Source: Molanna angustata
Lineage: Eukaryota; Arthropoda; Insecta; Trichoptera; Molannidae
Assembly (NCBI GenBank): GCA_963576475.1
Contig: OY754975.1
Location: forward strand, 23,608,455-23,672,454
Length of the DNA: 64,000 nt
Direction: 5' to 3'
Shown here: positions 10,674 through 20,990 of the stretch, in pieces
Layout of the letters: the number at the start of each line of letters is the position of its first letter
Position numbering within the stretch: the first letter of the stretch is position 1
Notes under the pieces: model-generated
The model's input: only the letters and a program-made list of their open reading frames with translations
Database searches by the model: none
What the model was told of the DNA's origin: nothing
Program-made: the position numbers and the translations under genes

Positions 10674-12520
10674 TGTGTGTGTGTGTGTCTGTGTGTGTGT
10701 GTGTCTGTGTGTCTGTGTGTCCGTCCCCCCCTTATAACTTTTGATCCGCTCAATTAACAGAGCCTAAAATTTCAGAATATATAAACAGTTACAGGCCTAC
10801 AAAACTTTTATACTCGGAATTTTGAATTTTTGTTTCAGTCAGGGGTTATCAACTTTTGAATTTTTATTTTATTTTTCCATATATCTCAGAAACCATAAAC
10901 GCTAGAACGCTGAAAATTGGTACAAACATAGACAAATATAAAATCTCAAATTAGTGTTTTCAAAAAAATTCCAGGGTTTCTCAAACATTTTTTATTAAGA
11001 AAAGTATTTTTTTTATGATAAATTTATGAGTTTAACTGCCTATATTTCCATTTTTTTTTAAAATATCGAAAAAAGCTGAAACACCCCAACTAGATAATTT
11101 AATTTTATATAAAACATATTAACATTGTAGCAGTACATCTCAAATTTTTTTTAACAATTTTTATAAAAATTGAATTTAGTGACGACATCGCTTCATACAA
11201 TTTGTATGGTAGTCACCTATACACAATATCAAAGAAGACTTAATAGTTTGATACTTCATCTCTAAACATACAATATACATATACCATCATGCTGTTTTCA
11301 TATTCCGGGTAGGAAAAAAAGACTGACCTCCATACTATCCTATCTTGACTACCTAGGTACATGTGTTGTATAGAAAACTAAATATCATAAAATAATAAAC
11401 TAGTTGCATGTAACACATGAGATCCAACTGTCGATAGCGATAGTATGTATAGTTGAAGAATATGTACCAAACTATAAACCCATAGATACAAATTATTGAA
11501 TATTTTCAGATATTTTGTTTTCTATACAACATATGTAGGTATGTATGTCAAGATAGGATAGTATGGAAGAAGATCCTTTTTCCTACCCAGAATATGCAAA
11601 TTGCATGATGGTATGTATGTATGTTTGGAGATGAAGTAACAAACTATTAAGTCTTCTTACATATTGTGTATAGGCGACTGCCATACAAAATATATGAAGC
11701 GATGTCGTCACTAAATTCAATTTTTAAAAAAATTGTTAAAAAAAAATTGAGATCTTCTACTACAATGTTAATATTTTTTATAGAAAATTAAATTATCTAG
11801 TTGGGGTGTTTCGGCTTTTTTCGATAATTGTAAAAGTTTTGGAAATATAGGCAGTTAAACTCATAAATTTATCATAAAAAAAATATTTTTCTTAATAAAA
11901 AATGTTTGAGAAACCCTGGAATTTTTTTGAAAAAACTAATTTGAGATTTTGTATTTTTCTATGTTTGTACCAATTTTCAGCGTTCTACCGTTTATGGTTT
12001 CTGAGATATATGGAAAAATAAAATAAAAATTCAAAAGTTGATAACCCCTGACTGAAACAAAAATTCAAAATTCCGAGTATAAAAGTTTTGTAGGCCTGTA
12101 ACTGTTTATATATTCTGAAATTTTAGGCTCTGTAAATTGAGCGGATCAAAAGTTATAAGGGGGGGACGGACACACAGACACACACACACACACAGACACA
12201 CAGACACACACACAGACACACAGACACACGAAATGTTCTACTCCGAATTCTGAGTAAATCCGTGTATGGAACTTATATGCTGCGAAGCCTCTAAGTTGGT
12301 GTTTTTTGACTTCAAAGTTGGAAAATCCATGAAAAAAGTAGACCTCTCCATACAATTCTTGCGTATTCTGGCTTGATACATTGTCGATATGTTAAGAGAA
12401 CAAAGTTCTCCTGAACAAATCGACAGTTGGATAATTTGTATTTATGGGTTTGGTACTTATTCTTCAACTATACATACTATCGCTGTCGACAGTTGGATCC
12501 CATGTGTTACATGCAACTAG
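10405..12520 (+). mobile_element. HEL1 copy C, full length, split by copy D
   Basis: It starts TCCAACTGTCGA at 10405 (preceded by G rather than A) and ends GCAACTAG at 12520, followed by T. A long GT/CTGT tract lies at about 10606-10720. Copy D interrupts it after AATAATAAA (11399) and it resumes with TAATTTGTATTTATGG (12432). The join recreates the uninterrupted sequence seen in copy G at about 16510-16530. Confidence 0.9.
11400..12431 (-). mobile_element. HEL1 copy D, 1032 bp, precise insertion in copy C
   Basis: On the minus strand it runs TCCAACTG...CAACTAG with A|T flanks. Removing it leaves AATAATAAA|TAATTTG, exactly the sequence of sister copy G, so it inserted between A and T with no duplication or loss. 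It has the GT microsatellite (CA on the plus strand, about 12170-12228), subterminal inverted repeats and the 3' hairpin. Confidence 0.92.
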
Positions 12521-12525
12521 TTTAA

Positions 12526-12729
12526 TCCAACTGTCGATTTGTTCAGGAGAACTTTGTTCTCTTAACATATCGACAATGTTTCAAGCCAGAATACGCGAGA
12601 ATTGTATGGAGAGGTCTACTTTTTTCACGGCTTTTCCAACTTTGAAGTCAAAAAACACCAACTTAGAGGCTTCGCAGCATATATGTTCCATACACGGATT
12701 TACTCAGAATTCGGAGTAGAACATTTCGT

Positions 12730-12770
<41 letters not shown>

Positions 12771-13563
12771 TGTGTGTCTGTGTGTCTGTGTGTCCCCCCC
12801 CCCCTTATAACTTTTGATCCGCTCAATTTACAGAGCCCAAAATTTCAGAATATATAAACAGTTATAGGCCTACAAAACTTTTATACTCAGAATTTTGAAT
12901 TTTTGTTTCAGTCAGGGGTTATCAACTTTTGAATTTTTATTTTATTTTTCCATATATCTCAGAAACCATAAAAGCTAGAACGCTGAAAATTGGTACAAAC
13001 ATAGAAAAATAAAAAATCTCAATAAATTTTTTCAAAAAAATTCCAGGGTTTCTCAAACATTTTTTATTAAGAAAAATATTTTTTTTATGATAAATTTATG
13101 AGTTTAACTGCCTATATTTCCAAAACTTATACAATTATCGAAAAAAGCCGAAACACCCCAACTAGATAATTTAATTTTCTATAAAAAATATTAACATTGT
13201 AGTAGAAGATTTCAATTTTTTTTAACAATTTTTTTAAAAATTGAAATTAGTGACGACATCGCTTCATACATTTTGTATGGCAGTCGCCTATACACAATAT
13301 GTAAGAAGACTTAATAGTTTGATACTTCATCTCCAAACATACATACCATCATGCTATTTTCATATTATGGGTAGGGAAAAAGGAACTTCCTCCATACTAT
13401 CCTATCTTGAAATACATACCTACATAATATATGTTGTATAGAAAACAAAATATCTGAAAATATTCAATTATTTGTATTTATGGGTTTATAGTTTGGTACA
13501 TATTCTTCAACTATACATACTATCGCTATCGACAGTTGGATCTCATGTGTCACATGCAACTAG
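12526..13563 (+). mobile_element. HEL1 copy E, intact 1038 bp
   Basis: TC start at 12526 after A; CTAG end at 13560-13563 before T. It lies 5 bp downstream of copy C in the same orientation. GT tract at about 12728-12796. This is the best uninterrupted reference copy. No coding capacity; short open frames over the GT tract also occur in shifted frames and are not conserved as protein. Confidence 0.92.
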
Positions 13564-13589
13564 TATAAAATAATATTATTAGTGTTTAC

Positions 13590-13740
13590 AGTCTGGATCT
13601 GTCTCCAGAATATGGCAACTTGTTATTGGGACTATCTTAAATAGATATTTGATATATAGTACCTGTTAGTTTCTCTAGAAGCAAAATAAAATATTACTAC
13701 AGTTTCAACAAGTAGGTACCACCGAGAGTAATCAAAGAAA
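13590..13740 (+). repeat. SINE1 body fragment
   Basis: CAGTCTGGATCTG, then CTCCAGAATATGGCAACTTG and TTATTGGG match the 3' part of SINE1 at 8036-8150, with an internal deletion (GTGAGACGATT... missing). The tRNA-like head is absent. Confidence 0.55.
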
Positions 13741-14566
13741 GAGCCGTAGGACGAGTACAATGAAAAATATTGCTCAAACACTTTTAAAAAAATTGGTCTC
13801 ATTACTTTTCAGCGCGACGGACGCTTTATAATTACCATCACGCTACGCATAGCGCAAGTAAGGACACAAGACGAGGTATGCAAATAAAGTATCAAGACTG
13901 ACTTCTTGTTGTTATCATCACCTTAAACGTACGACTTATAAATAACGACGAGGTATTTTCGCTCCTTCATATGTCATAGCCAAGTGAAAAATATTTCTTA
14001 AAGTCACAAAGCGAATGTGATTTTTTTATTCGGCAAGGAATTCAGTGGGAGGTAGTAACACGTATTTTTAATAAATATTTGAATGTTTTGACATTTTTAT
14101 GTACCTACTTAAGCGTACACACTTCTTAAATATATAACTAAATATTAGTTGAATGAAATATTTTATTCTAGTTCGTGAGCAGGGCGGAGAGGGATGCAAT
14201 GCTACAAAATTCATAATAATAACTAGTTTTTTTTATTTTTTTATTATTAATTTTATTAATAAAGAATATAATTACAATTATCATGTTATTTTGCCTAATC
14301 CATTAAGGGGATTTTTGGCTGTGATCTTAATTGTAACAATTTTATAATATGCAAAAAATATAAAAATATGTATATACGTATATATACACATATATACATA
14401 TAAACTTCAATTAAAAACTAATATTGTACATATATTTATATACTACATTTTTCCTACAAAGTCCGGAACAACCCGCGCTCACCCCTTAGATCAACCATCG
14501 AGGATTTTTGTGTAATATATATATCCTTTGGCTTTCTTTTTGAATTCCTCGATGGATCCAGGATGG
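13741..14566. other. Unassigned AT-rich DNA
   Basis: No gene was recognised. A 10-bp perfect inverted repeat, CCATCGAGGA (14495-14504) and TCCTCGATGG (14546-14555), encloses a 41-bp AT-rich loop. A TATATACGTATATATAC-type tract lies at about 14365-14400. Confidence 0.4.
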
Positions 14567-15544
14567 ACAGTTGCATGTAACACATGAGATCCAACTGTCG
14601 ATAGCGATAGTATGTATAGTTGAAGAATAAGTACCAAACTATAAACCCATAAATACAAATTATTTAATATTTTAAGATATTTGGTTTCAATACAACACCA
14701 TGTACCTAGGTATGTATGTCAAGATAGGATAGTATGAAGTTCAGTCCTTTAATCCTACCCAGAATATGAAAACAGCATGATGGTTTGTATGTATGGGTCT
14801 TCTTAGATATTGTGTGTAGGCGACTGGCATACAAATTGTATGAAGCAATGTCGTCACTAAATTCAATTTTTATAAAAATTGTTAAAAAAAAATTGAGATG
14901 TGCTAATACAATGTTAATATTTTTTATAGAAAATTAAATTATCTAGTTGGGGTGTTTCGGCTTTTTTTGTTTTTTTTTTTAAATTGGAAATATAGGCATT
15001 TAAACTCATAAATTTATTGTAAAAAAATATTTTTCTTAATAAAAAAATGTTTGAGAAACCCTGAAATTTTTTTGAAAAAACAAATTTGAAATTTTATATT
15101 TTTCTATGTTTATACAATTTTTCAGCGTTCTAGCTTTTATGGTTTTTGAGATATATGGAAAAATAAACCAAAATTTCAAAAGTTGATAACCCCTGACTGA
15201 AACAAAAATTCACAATTATAAGTATAAAAGTTTTGTTGGCCTATAACTTTTTATATATTCTGAAATTTTGGGCTCTGTAAATTGAGCGGATCAAAAGTTA
15301 TAAGGGGGGGACGGACAGACACACACACACACACAGACACACAAAACTCACATAAAATGTTCTACTCTGAATTCTGAGTAAATCAATGTAATGGAACATA
15401 TATGCTGCGAGGCCTCTAGTTGGTGTTATTACCATGCAAAAAGTCCACTACGCCATACAAAATTTTCCTTCGTACACGCATCTTGGCTTAATAATGTCGA
15501 TTCATTCAGAGAATTGAATTCTCATGAACAAATCGACAGTTGGA
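14567..15544 (-). mobile_element. HEL1 copy F, older diverged copy
   Basis: The 3' hairpin side is at the left (TTGCATGTAACACATGAG), but the terminal CTAG has decayed to a non-consensus tetranucleotide. The 5' end at the right reads TCCAACTGTCGATTTGTTCA on the minus strand and is followed outward by A. The microsatellite is shortened and the 5' palindrome differs (GAATTGAATTC). More point changes than B, D, E and G imply an earlier insertion. Confidence 0.85.
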
Positions 15545-15550
15545 TAATAA

Positions 15551-15754
15551 TCCAACTGTCGATTTGTTCAGGAGAACTTTGTTCTCTTAACATATCGACA
15601 ATGTATCAAGCCAGAATACGCGAGAATTGTATGGAGAGGTCTACTTTTTTCACGGCTTTTCCAACTTTGAAGTCAAAAAACACCAACTTAGAGGCTTCGC
15701 AGCATATATGTTCCATACACGGATTTACTCAGAATTCGGAGTAGAACATTTCGT

Positions 15755-15803
<49 letters not shown>

Positions 15804-16605
15804 TATGTGTCTGTGTGTCTGTGTGTCTGTGTGTGTGTCCGTCCCCCCCTTATAACTTTTGATCCACTAAATTTACAGAGCCTGAAATTTCAGAATATAT
15901 AAACAGTTACAGGCCTACAAAACTTTTATACTCGGAATTTTGAATTTTTGTTTCAGTCAGGGGTTATCAACTTTTGAATTTTTATTTTATTTTTCCATAT
16001 ATCTCAGAAACCATAAACGCTAGAACGCTGAAAATTGGTACAAACATAGACAAATACAAAATCTCAAATTAGTTCTTTCAAAAAAATTCCAGGGTTTCTC
16101 AAACATTTTTTATTAAGAAAAGTATTTTTTTTATGATAAATTTATGAGTTTAACTGCCTATATTTCCATTTTTTTTTAAAATATCGAAAAAAACTGAAAC
16201 ACTCCAACTAGATAATTTAATTTTATATAAAAAATATTAACATTGTAGCAGTACATCTCAAATTTTTTTTAACAATTTTTATAAAAATTGAATTTAGTGA
16301 CGACATCGCTTCATACAATTTGTATGGTAGTCACCTATACACAATATCAAAGAAGACTTAATAGTTTGATACTTCATCTCTAAACATACAATATACATAT
16401 ACCATCATGCTGTTTTCATATTCCGGGTAGGAAAAAAGACTGACCTCCATACTATCCTATCTTGACTACCTAGGTACATGTGTTGTATAGAAAACTAAAT
16501 ATCATAAAATAATAAATAATTTGTATTTATGGGTTTGGTACTTATTATTCAACTATACATACTATCGCTGTCGACAGTTGGATCCCATGTGATACATGCA
16601 ACTAG
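15551..16605 (+). mobile_element. HEL1 copy G, intact 1055 bp
   Basis: TC at 15551 after A, CTAG at 16602-16605 before T. It lies 6 bp from copy F, 5' end to 5' end in opposite orientation. It contains the uninterrupted AATAATAAATAATTTG site that serves as the empty site for copy D. GT tract at about 15753-15838. Confidence 0.92.
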
Positions 16606-16613
16606 TAGTAAAT

Positions 16614-16943
16614 AAATCGGCCAGCGCCGTAAAAAAAAATTAGACGTAAAAACATACAAAAGTAGGTAGGCATATAGTTTTTTTTTAACAAACCATATTT
16701 TATAAACAAAAAAGGTTCAACTTTCACAAGATAAACAAATATTGTTCTATTTCTTAATGTAGTGATCGGTTCTCTTTGCCTACCTATGGATGAAATAGCA
16801 CTGGAGTTTTTTAATTTGATGGTGTTCCGGACACGGAGAGTAAGTACGAGTAAGTAATGAAACAGCGTGAGATATAAAATAAAAGAATATGTCCGTTTAG
16901 TAACAAGTACATATATATCCTCATGCATTCCTTAAATGCTTGT
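16614..16943. other. Spacer with shared 25-bp block and LINE-like scrap
   Basis: A block from AAATCGGCC to GCCGTAAAAAAAA (16614-16638) recurs at 55288-55312. Further right, CGGTTCTCTTTGCCTACC (about 16766-16783) resembles the LINE-N1 3' end. No gene was recognised. Confidence 0.4.
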
Positions 16944-17012
16944 GCTATAGGTGAAGGAATTCAAACTCGCGACCACTGCGTTACAAACCAAGTGTGCTAA
17001 CCGCTTTGCCAC
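16944..17012 (-). repeat. SINE2 tRNA-like head
   Basis: On the minus strand GGTGGCAAAGCGGTTAGCAC (A-box-like), then GTGGTCGCGAGTTTGAATTCC (B-box-like). Copies with the same layout occur at 44386-44446 and 52630-52702. The arms are imperfect, so it is a SINE and not a tRNA gene. Confidence 0.6.
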
Positions 17013-17639
17013 CACCCACCTATGTATGTATGTAAGAAATATATTTTGTGATTTCATCGACTCTTCAATTTCAGAGGACATTTTGTGTCTAAAATTATCA
17101 ATAAAAAACGTTAAACGTTTCATTAATAATGATATCATAGGTGCAAAAATATTCTCATATGACGTCAAGATTTTTCAAGGATTGGATATTTGCCATTTTT
17201 ATTGTCACATGTGGTTGAGTATCTATGTACTTCTTACCTTATAAAAACATCTCTGATTCATAACATCAAAATACATAAGTCATAATATGAATCGTTATTA
17301 CTGTATGTATATTTCAAATGAACATAAAAATACAACATGAAAGCTCACTTTCTAAGCTCACTCCGTTTTCACTCTCCACTTAGAAGAAATAGAAACCCGT
17401 CTCTCTTTTACATAGAATCTTCTAAAATTAATTATATGCTAAACTCATATATTAATAGAGGTTGAACTGGGTACAATAGAAATTGTTTGAGTGATCCATA
17501 ATTGGATATGTTTGCTACAAGTTTTTATATATTTAAAAAAAAATGTGAATTCGTCGGATATTAAATCTGTGCTCTGTTTTGTTGTGCACAGTTTTAACTT
17601 TTTAATTGAACCCCTTTATCTTTATTTTAATTTATTATT
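17013..17639. other. AT-rich DNA without recognisable gene
   Basis: An open frame of 97 codons overlaps the SINE2 head, which argues against it being a gene. Nothing else is supported. Confidence 0.4.
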
Positions 17640-17868
17640 ATTCATACATTGAGACACGTGAGGTATAAATCATAATATGAGTTTCTAGTGGTCGATGCTT
17701 CCCTCACACCCCTCCCTACCTCTCTCCTTTCCCATCCTGTTTTCATAATTGTTAACAAATGTGTATGTAATATATTTTAGAATACATTGGCTATGTTAAA
17801 ATTATCTTTGTATAAATTTTTATTATATTGCTGTTGTCTTGTATAAAATAAATAAATAAACATGAAAA
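17640..17868 (+). mobile_element. Possible LINE 3' UTR with AAATAAATAAATA tail
   Basis: A C-rich stretch (CCTCCCTACCTCTCTCC, about 17709-17726) is followed by an AT-rich trailer and a terminal ATAAAATAAATAAATAAA run. This resembles the other LINE 3' ends in the window (for example 49994-50300). No coding sequence supports it. Confidence 0.35.
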
Positions 17869-18114
17869 AATTAAGCAATTTGAAACATTCAACATAAAAA
17901 CTTAAGAAAAAAATTGATGGATCTTTTATTTAAACATAATTACGTGATATATTGACTTAAAACATATTATTTAATGGTCTTATTATAATATCGAATGTGT
18001 CCACAATCAAAGAAAAACAATTTTTATTATTTTTTTTACAAAACGCCTACAATATTTTTTTTGCTTTCTTCAATGTCTTTGTTATTTTTAGTTAAGTTTT
18101 TTTCTGTTTGCCCA

Positions 18115-18387
18115 GGGCTGCGTTCACAATGAACGCTGAGTGTAAATAGTGACGCTCTAAGCCATTCAGAATAACCGGAAACAGATGCTCGAAAGATACT
18201 CTGTGGCGATCAGATTGAACGTCGAGTGTACGAATCAAACGCTCGGTAAAATTGTCGCGTGAAAAATGCTTTGACAGTAGACTTCATTTTATCTGAAGAA
18301 TGAAGCCTCTATCTGTGGAAAAGAGACATGTATGATAAATAACATTTGACATTTAAAACGCCCGATTCTGCGTTCAGATTGCAACGC
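18115..18387. mobile_element. Possible short MITE
   Basis: GGGCTGCGTTCACAATGAACGC at 18115-18136 and CTGCGTTCAGATTGCAACGCC at 18367-18387 are related and quasi-palindromic, so they could be worn terminal inverted repeats of a 273-bp element. No clear target duplication. Confidence 0.3.
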
Positions 18388-19453
18388 CGGCGAGTCTGGT
18401 GCAACCGGCGAAATCAAAACCCTTGATTACCCATATAATAATAATAATAATAATAACAATAATAAAACAGAAGGATTTATCAAAGTTATTCAGGACAAAA
18501 TAATAAAAACAAAAAACTACGCGAAACATATTATAAAAGACAGTACAATAACAAACGACACATGTAGAAAATGCAAATTACAAAAATAAACAATTGAACA
18601 CATAACAGGTGGCTGCTCAACTCTTGCACCGACGGAATATACAATAAGACACGATAACATCTGCAAACACATATATTTGGAACTAGCCCACAAACATAAA
18701 CTTATCGAAACACACCCCAAGTGGTATCAATACACACCCGCAGCTGTAACAGAAAATGATAACTACAAACTATACTGGAATAGAGACATAATCACAGACA
18801 GAACAAACCTACATAACCGAACAGACATTATATTAATCGACAAAATACATAAACACACATATCTTTAAAAAATAGATATATACAAACCGTTAGCAGAACA
18901 GATAAAATCACAGTGGAAAAAAGAAAAAGTAAGAAGAGTCCCAATAATATTATCGTCTACAGGCATCATACCAAAATCACTCCAAAAACATATAGACATA
19001 CTAAAGTTACCCCCATACGTCATCACCAACATAAAAAAATTACAATAATCAACACATACACAATAGTCAGAAAATTTCTACGGGTACCACTTTAAACAAC
19101 TACACACAACCACACACAAACACATAGCCTCACAACTTGAGTACGCCCTGTTGTGAAGGAAATTACCGGATCATAACCGTGATCAACATGTTTGCAATAA
19201 TAATAATAATAATAAACCGTTTATTTGTTGCCATTATTGTTATATCACATAAAAACAAAAAAAATATACAATTTTGAACTACAATAAACAACAAAAAGGC
19301 TATTGTTCAGCTGCGCACTACGAGGTATAATAATTATCACATGGAGTTCTATGACATCTAAAGATATTATAGAACTCCATATTATAATAATTATATCCAT
19401 GATATGGGTATTCGTGAGGGTTGTGATTTCGCTGGTCGGACCAGACTTGCCCC
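18388..19453. mobile_element. TA1 MITE copy apparently split by a LINE
   Basis: The left arm GAGTCTGGTGCAACCGGCG...GATTACCCATAT at 18394-18437 and the right arm from ATAATTATCACATGGAG (about 19328) to CCAGACTTGCCCC (about 19440-19452) are the two halves of the MITE intact at 40642-40822. Between them lie TAA repeats, a Dong-like LINE remnant and about 110 bp of unassigned DNA. A single split copy is the simplest reading, but two truncated copies are possible. Confidence 0.5.
18440..19214 (+). pseudogene. Dong/R4-like LINE C-terminal remnant flanked by TAA repeats
   Basis: Plus-strand frames give a cysteine motif C-R-K-C, then T-I-E-H-I-T-G-G-C, then L-A-P-T-E-Y. Next come K-L-Y-W-N-R and R-T-D-I-I-L-I-D-K, then P-L-A-E-Q-I-K-S-Q-W, V-P-I-I-L-S-S-T-G-I-I-P-K and, in another frame, I-V-R-K-F-L. 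This order (zinc-knuckle-like motif, then a PD-(D/E)xK-like segment, then a basic tail) fits the C-terminus of LINEs with a restriction-like endonuclease, such as R2 and Dong. Stops and frameshifts (first stop after L-Q-K, about 18588) make it dead. It begins and ends in (TAA/ATA)n at 18436-18470 and 19195-19214; Dong of silkworm is known to target TAA repeats. Confidence 0.6.
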
Positions 19454-20049
19454 CCATATTTTTTTAGATGGAAATTAACGCGTGTACATTTTATCTTATA
19501 ATTATTTAACATTCAAACGATTTGTCTTTATTAGTGTGATGTATGTATAATAACAAGTATCATTCTTGCAAATAATAGAATTCTAACAATTAGGGATTCC
19601 CTTTTTTTTATTTCACTCCATCTGATGTTTTAACGAGTATGCTGTTAACTGTTCGAGTCGGGATAAAAAAATACTCCCACCGGTAAAGATGTCTGTGTAA
19701 GAATAACTGGTAGGATGGGAATGACAGAAAACGAACTGAATGGAATTCAGAGGTCCATTTAGGTCTATTTTATTAACACTGTTTGTAATTTAACTTTGCA
19801 AGCTTTTCTCTACACACTAACGGCAAAAAATATATTATACGGTCGATGTTTTTTTTTTTTTTTGAGTTTTACTCTATTCTGAACTTTCGAAGGAAAATCT
19901 TTACTTAAACTGTAATAGCTTTTAAACCTATCTGTGCCTGCTTTTTTTCAAATTCCAAAGGTTGATTTTTTAATTCAATAAGATTAGAAGTAGTTAGATC
20001 GTTTAAAGTTTAGCGAATCAAAAAGGATTAAAATATGTAATTGTATTTC
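19454..20049. other. AT-rich DNA without recognisable gene
   Basis: A T-run occurs at about 19850-19863. No coding or repeat signal was recognised. Confidence 0.4.
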
Positions 20050-20424
20050 TCATTTAATCTAAACATATTAAAATTGGAAATTTTTGGTTTCACATAATGA
20101 AATATAAAATGAAAATTCAAATGTTGAAACAAAAATTAAAAATTCGGAGTGTGAAAGTTTTATACTATGCCAAAAAATACACACACACACACCCAGGCAC
20201 ACACTATGTTCTACTCCGAATTCTGAGTTCATACATACATACCTACAACACAATTGCTACGAAGCCTCTAAGTTTGTGTTTTTTACTCTCCACACTATGG
20301 AATAGGGGAGAGTCATGATTTCGCAAAATTTAAGCGTATTTTTTTTACATCAATTTCTCAATGGGTATCATGTAGAGAATGCACACTATGAGTTTCGTCG
20401 TGATGTGTTTGTGTGTATGGCGTA

Positions 20425-20462
20425 TACGCTGTACGCCGTACGCCGTACGCCGTACGCCGTAG
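20425..20462. repeat. Short tandem CGTACGC repeat
   Basis: About four head-to-tail GTACGCC units in the AT1 left region, GC-rich against an AT-rich background. They correspond to the degenerate AGCACATAGC-type run of the short AT1 copies. Confidence 0.7.
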
Positions 20463-20477
20463 CATTTATCTTTTTTG

Positions 20478-20990
20478 TGTCCTCTCTACAGCCCAAACTA
20501 TAAGTCTGATCGACTTCATATTAACATCATATGTGTAAAGTGCAAAGACCTAGAGCTGATTAGTTTTCCATAGACAACTTTTGATTTCTTCTCTATGAAT
20601 TCATCATTTACGTTGTTTTTTTTTTGTGTCCTCTCTGCAGCCCAAACTATAAGTCCGATTGACTTCATATTGATATCACATGTGTTAAGTCCATAAACTT
20701 AGAGCTGATTAGTTTTCCATAGACAACGGTTCATTTTTTCCCAATGTTTCTTTATGATTTCATCTATTAAAACTGAAAAAATGCTCTCACGACCTGGAAA
20801 TTAGAGATATTTTAATTTGGTTTCAACTATTTATACAACACCAAGAATCTTCATAAAATTGTATTCAAAGTTGGTCAATGTCAAAAGAAAAATAATCAAC
20901 GGTTTTAAAAATTATATTTTATTTAATGGATATTTGTATGAAACTTATATGTAACAAGAGAATTTTTTTATATTTGGCAATGATCAGTTC
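20478..20990. repeat. Diverged edge monomers of the satellite
   Basis: Two early units share TGTCCTCTCT(A/G)CAGCCCAAACTATAAGTC and GAGCTGATTAGTTTTCCATAGACAAC (about 20478-20605 and 20628-20728). They grade into the 313-bp array. A related stretch also lies at 63030-63215, outside this element. Confidence 0.65.

Noticed and set aside
16951..17244. 97-codon frame
   Set aside because: Starts inside a SINE2 head and has no family signature.
20097..20503. 73- and 62-codon frames
   Set aside because: Lie across the junction of a HEL1 fragment and the AT1 element; not a gene.
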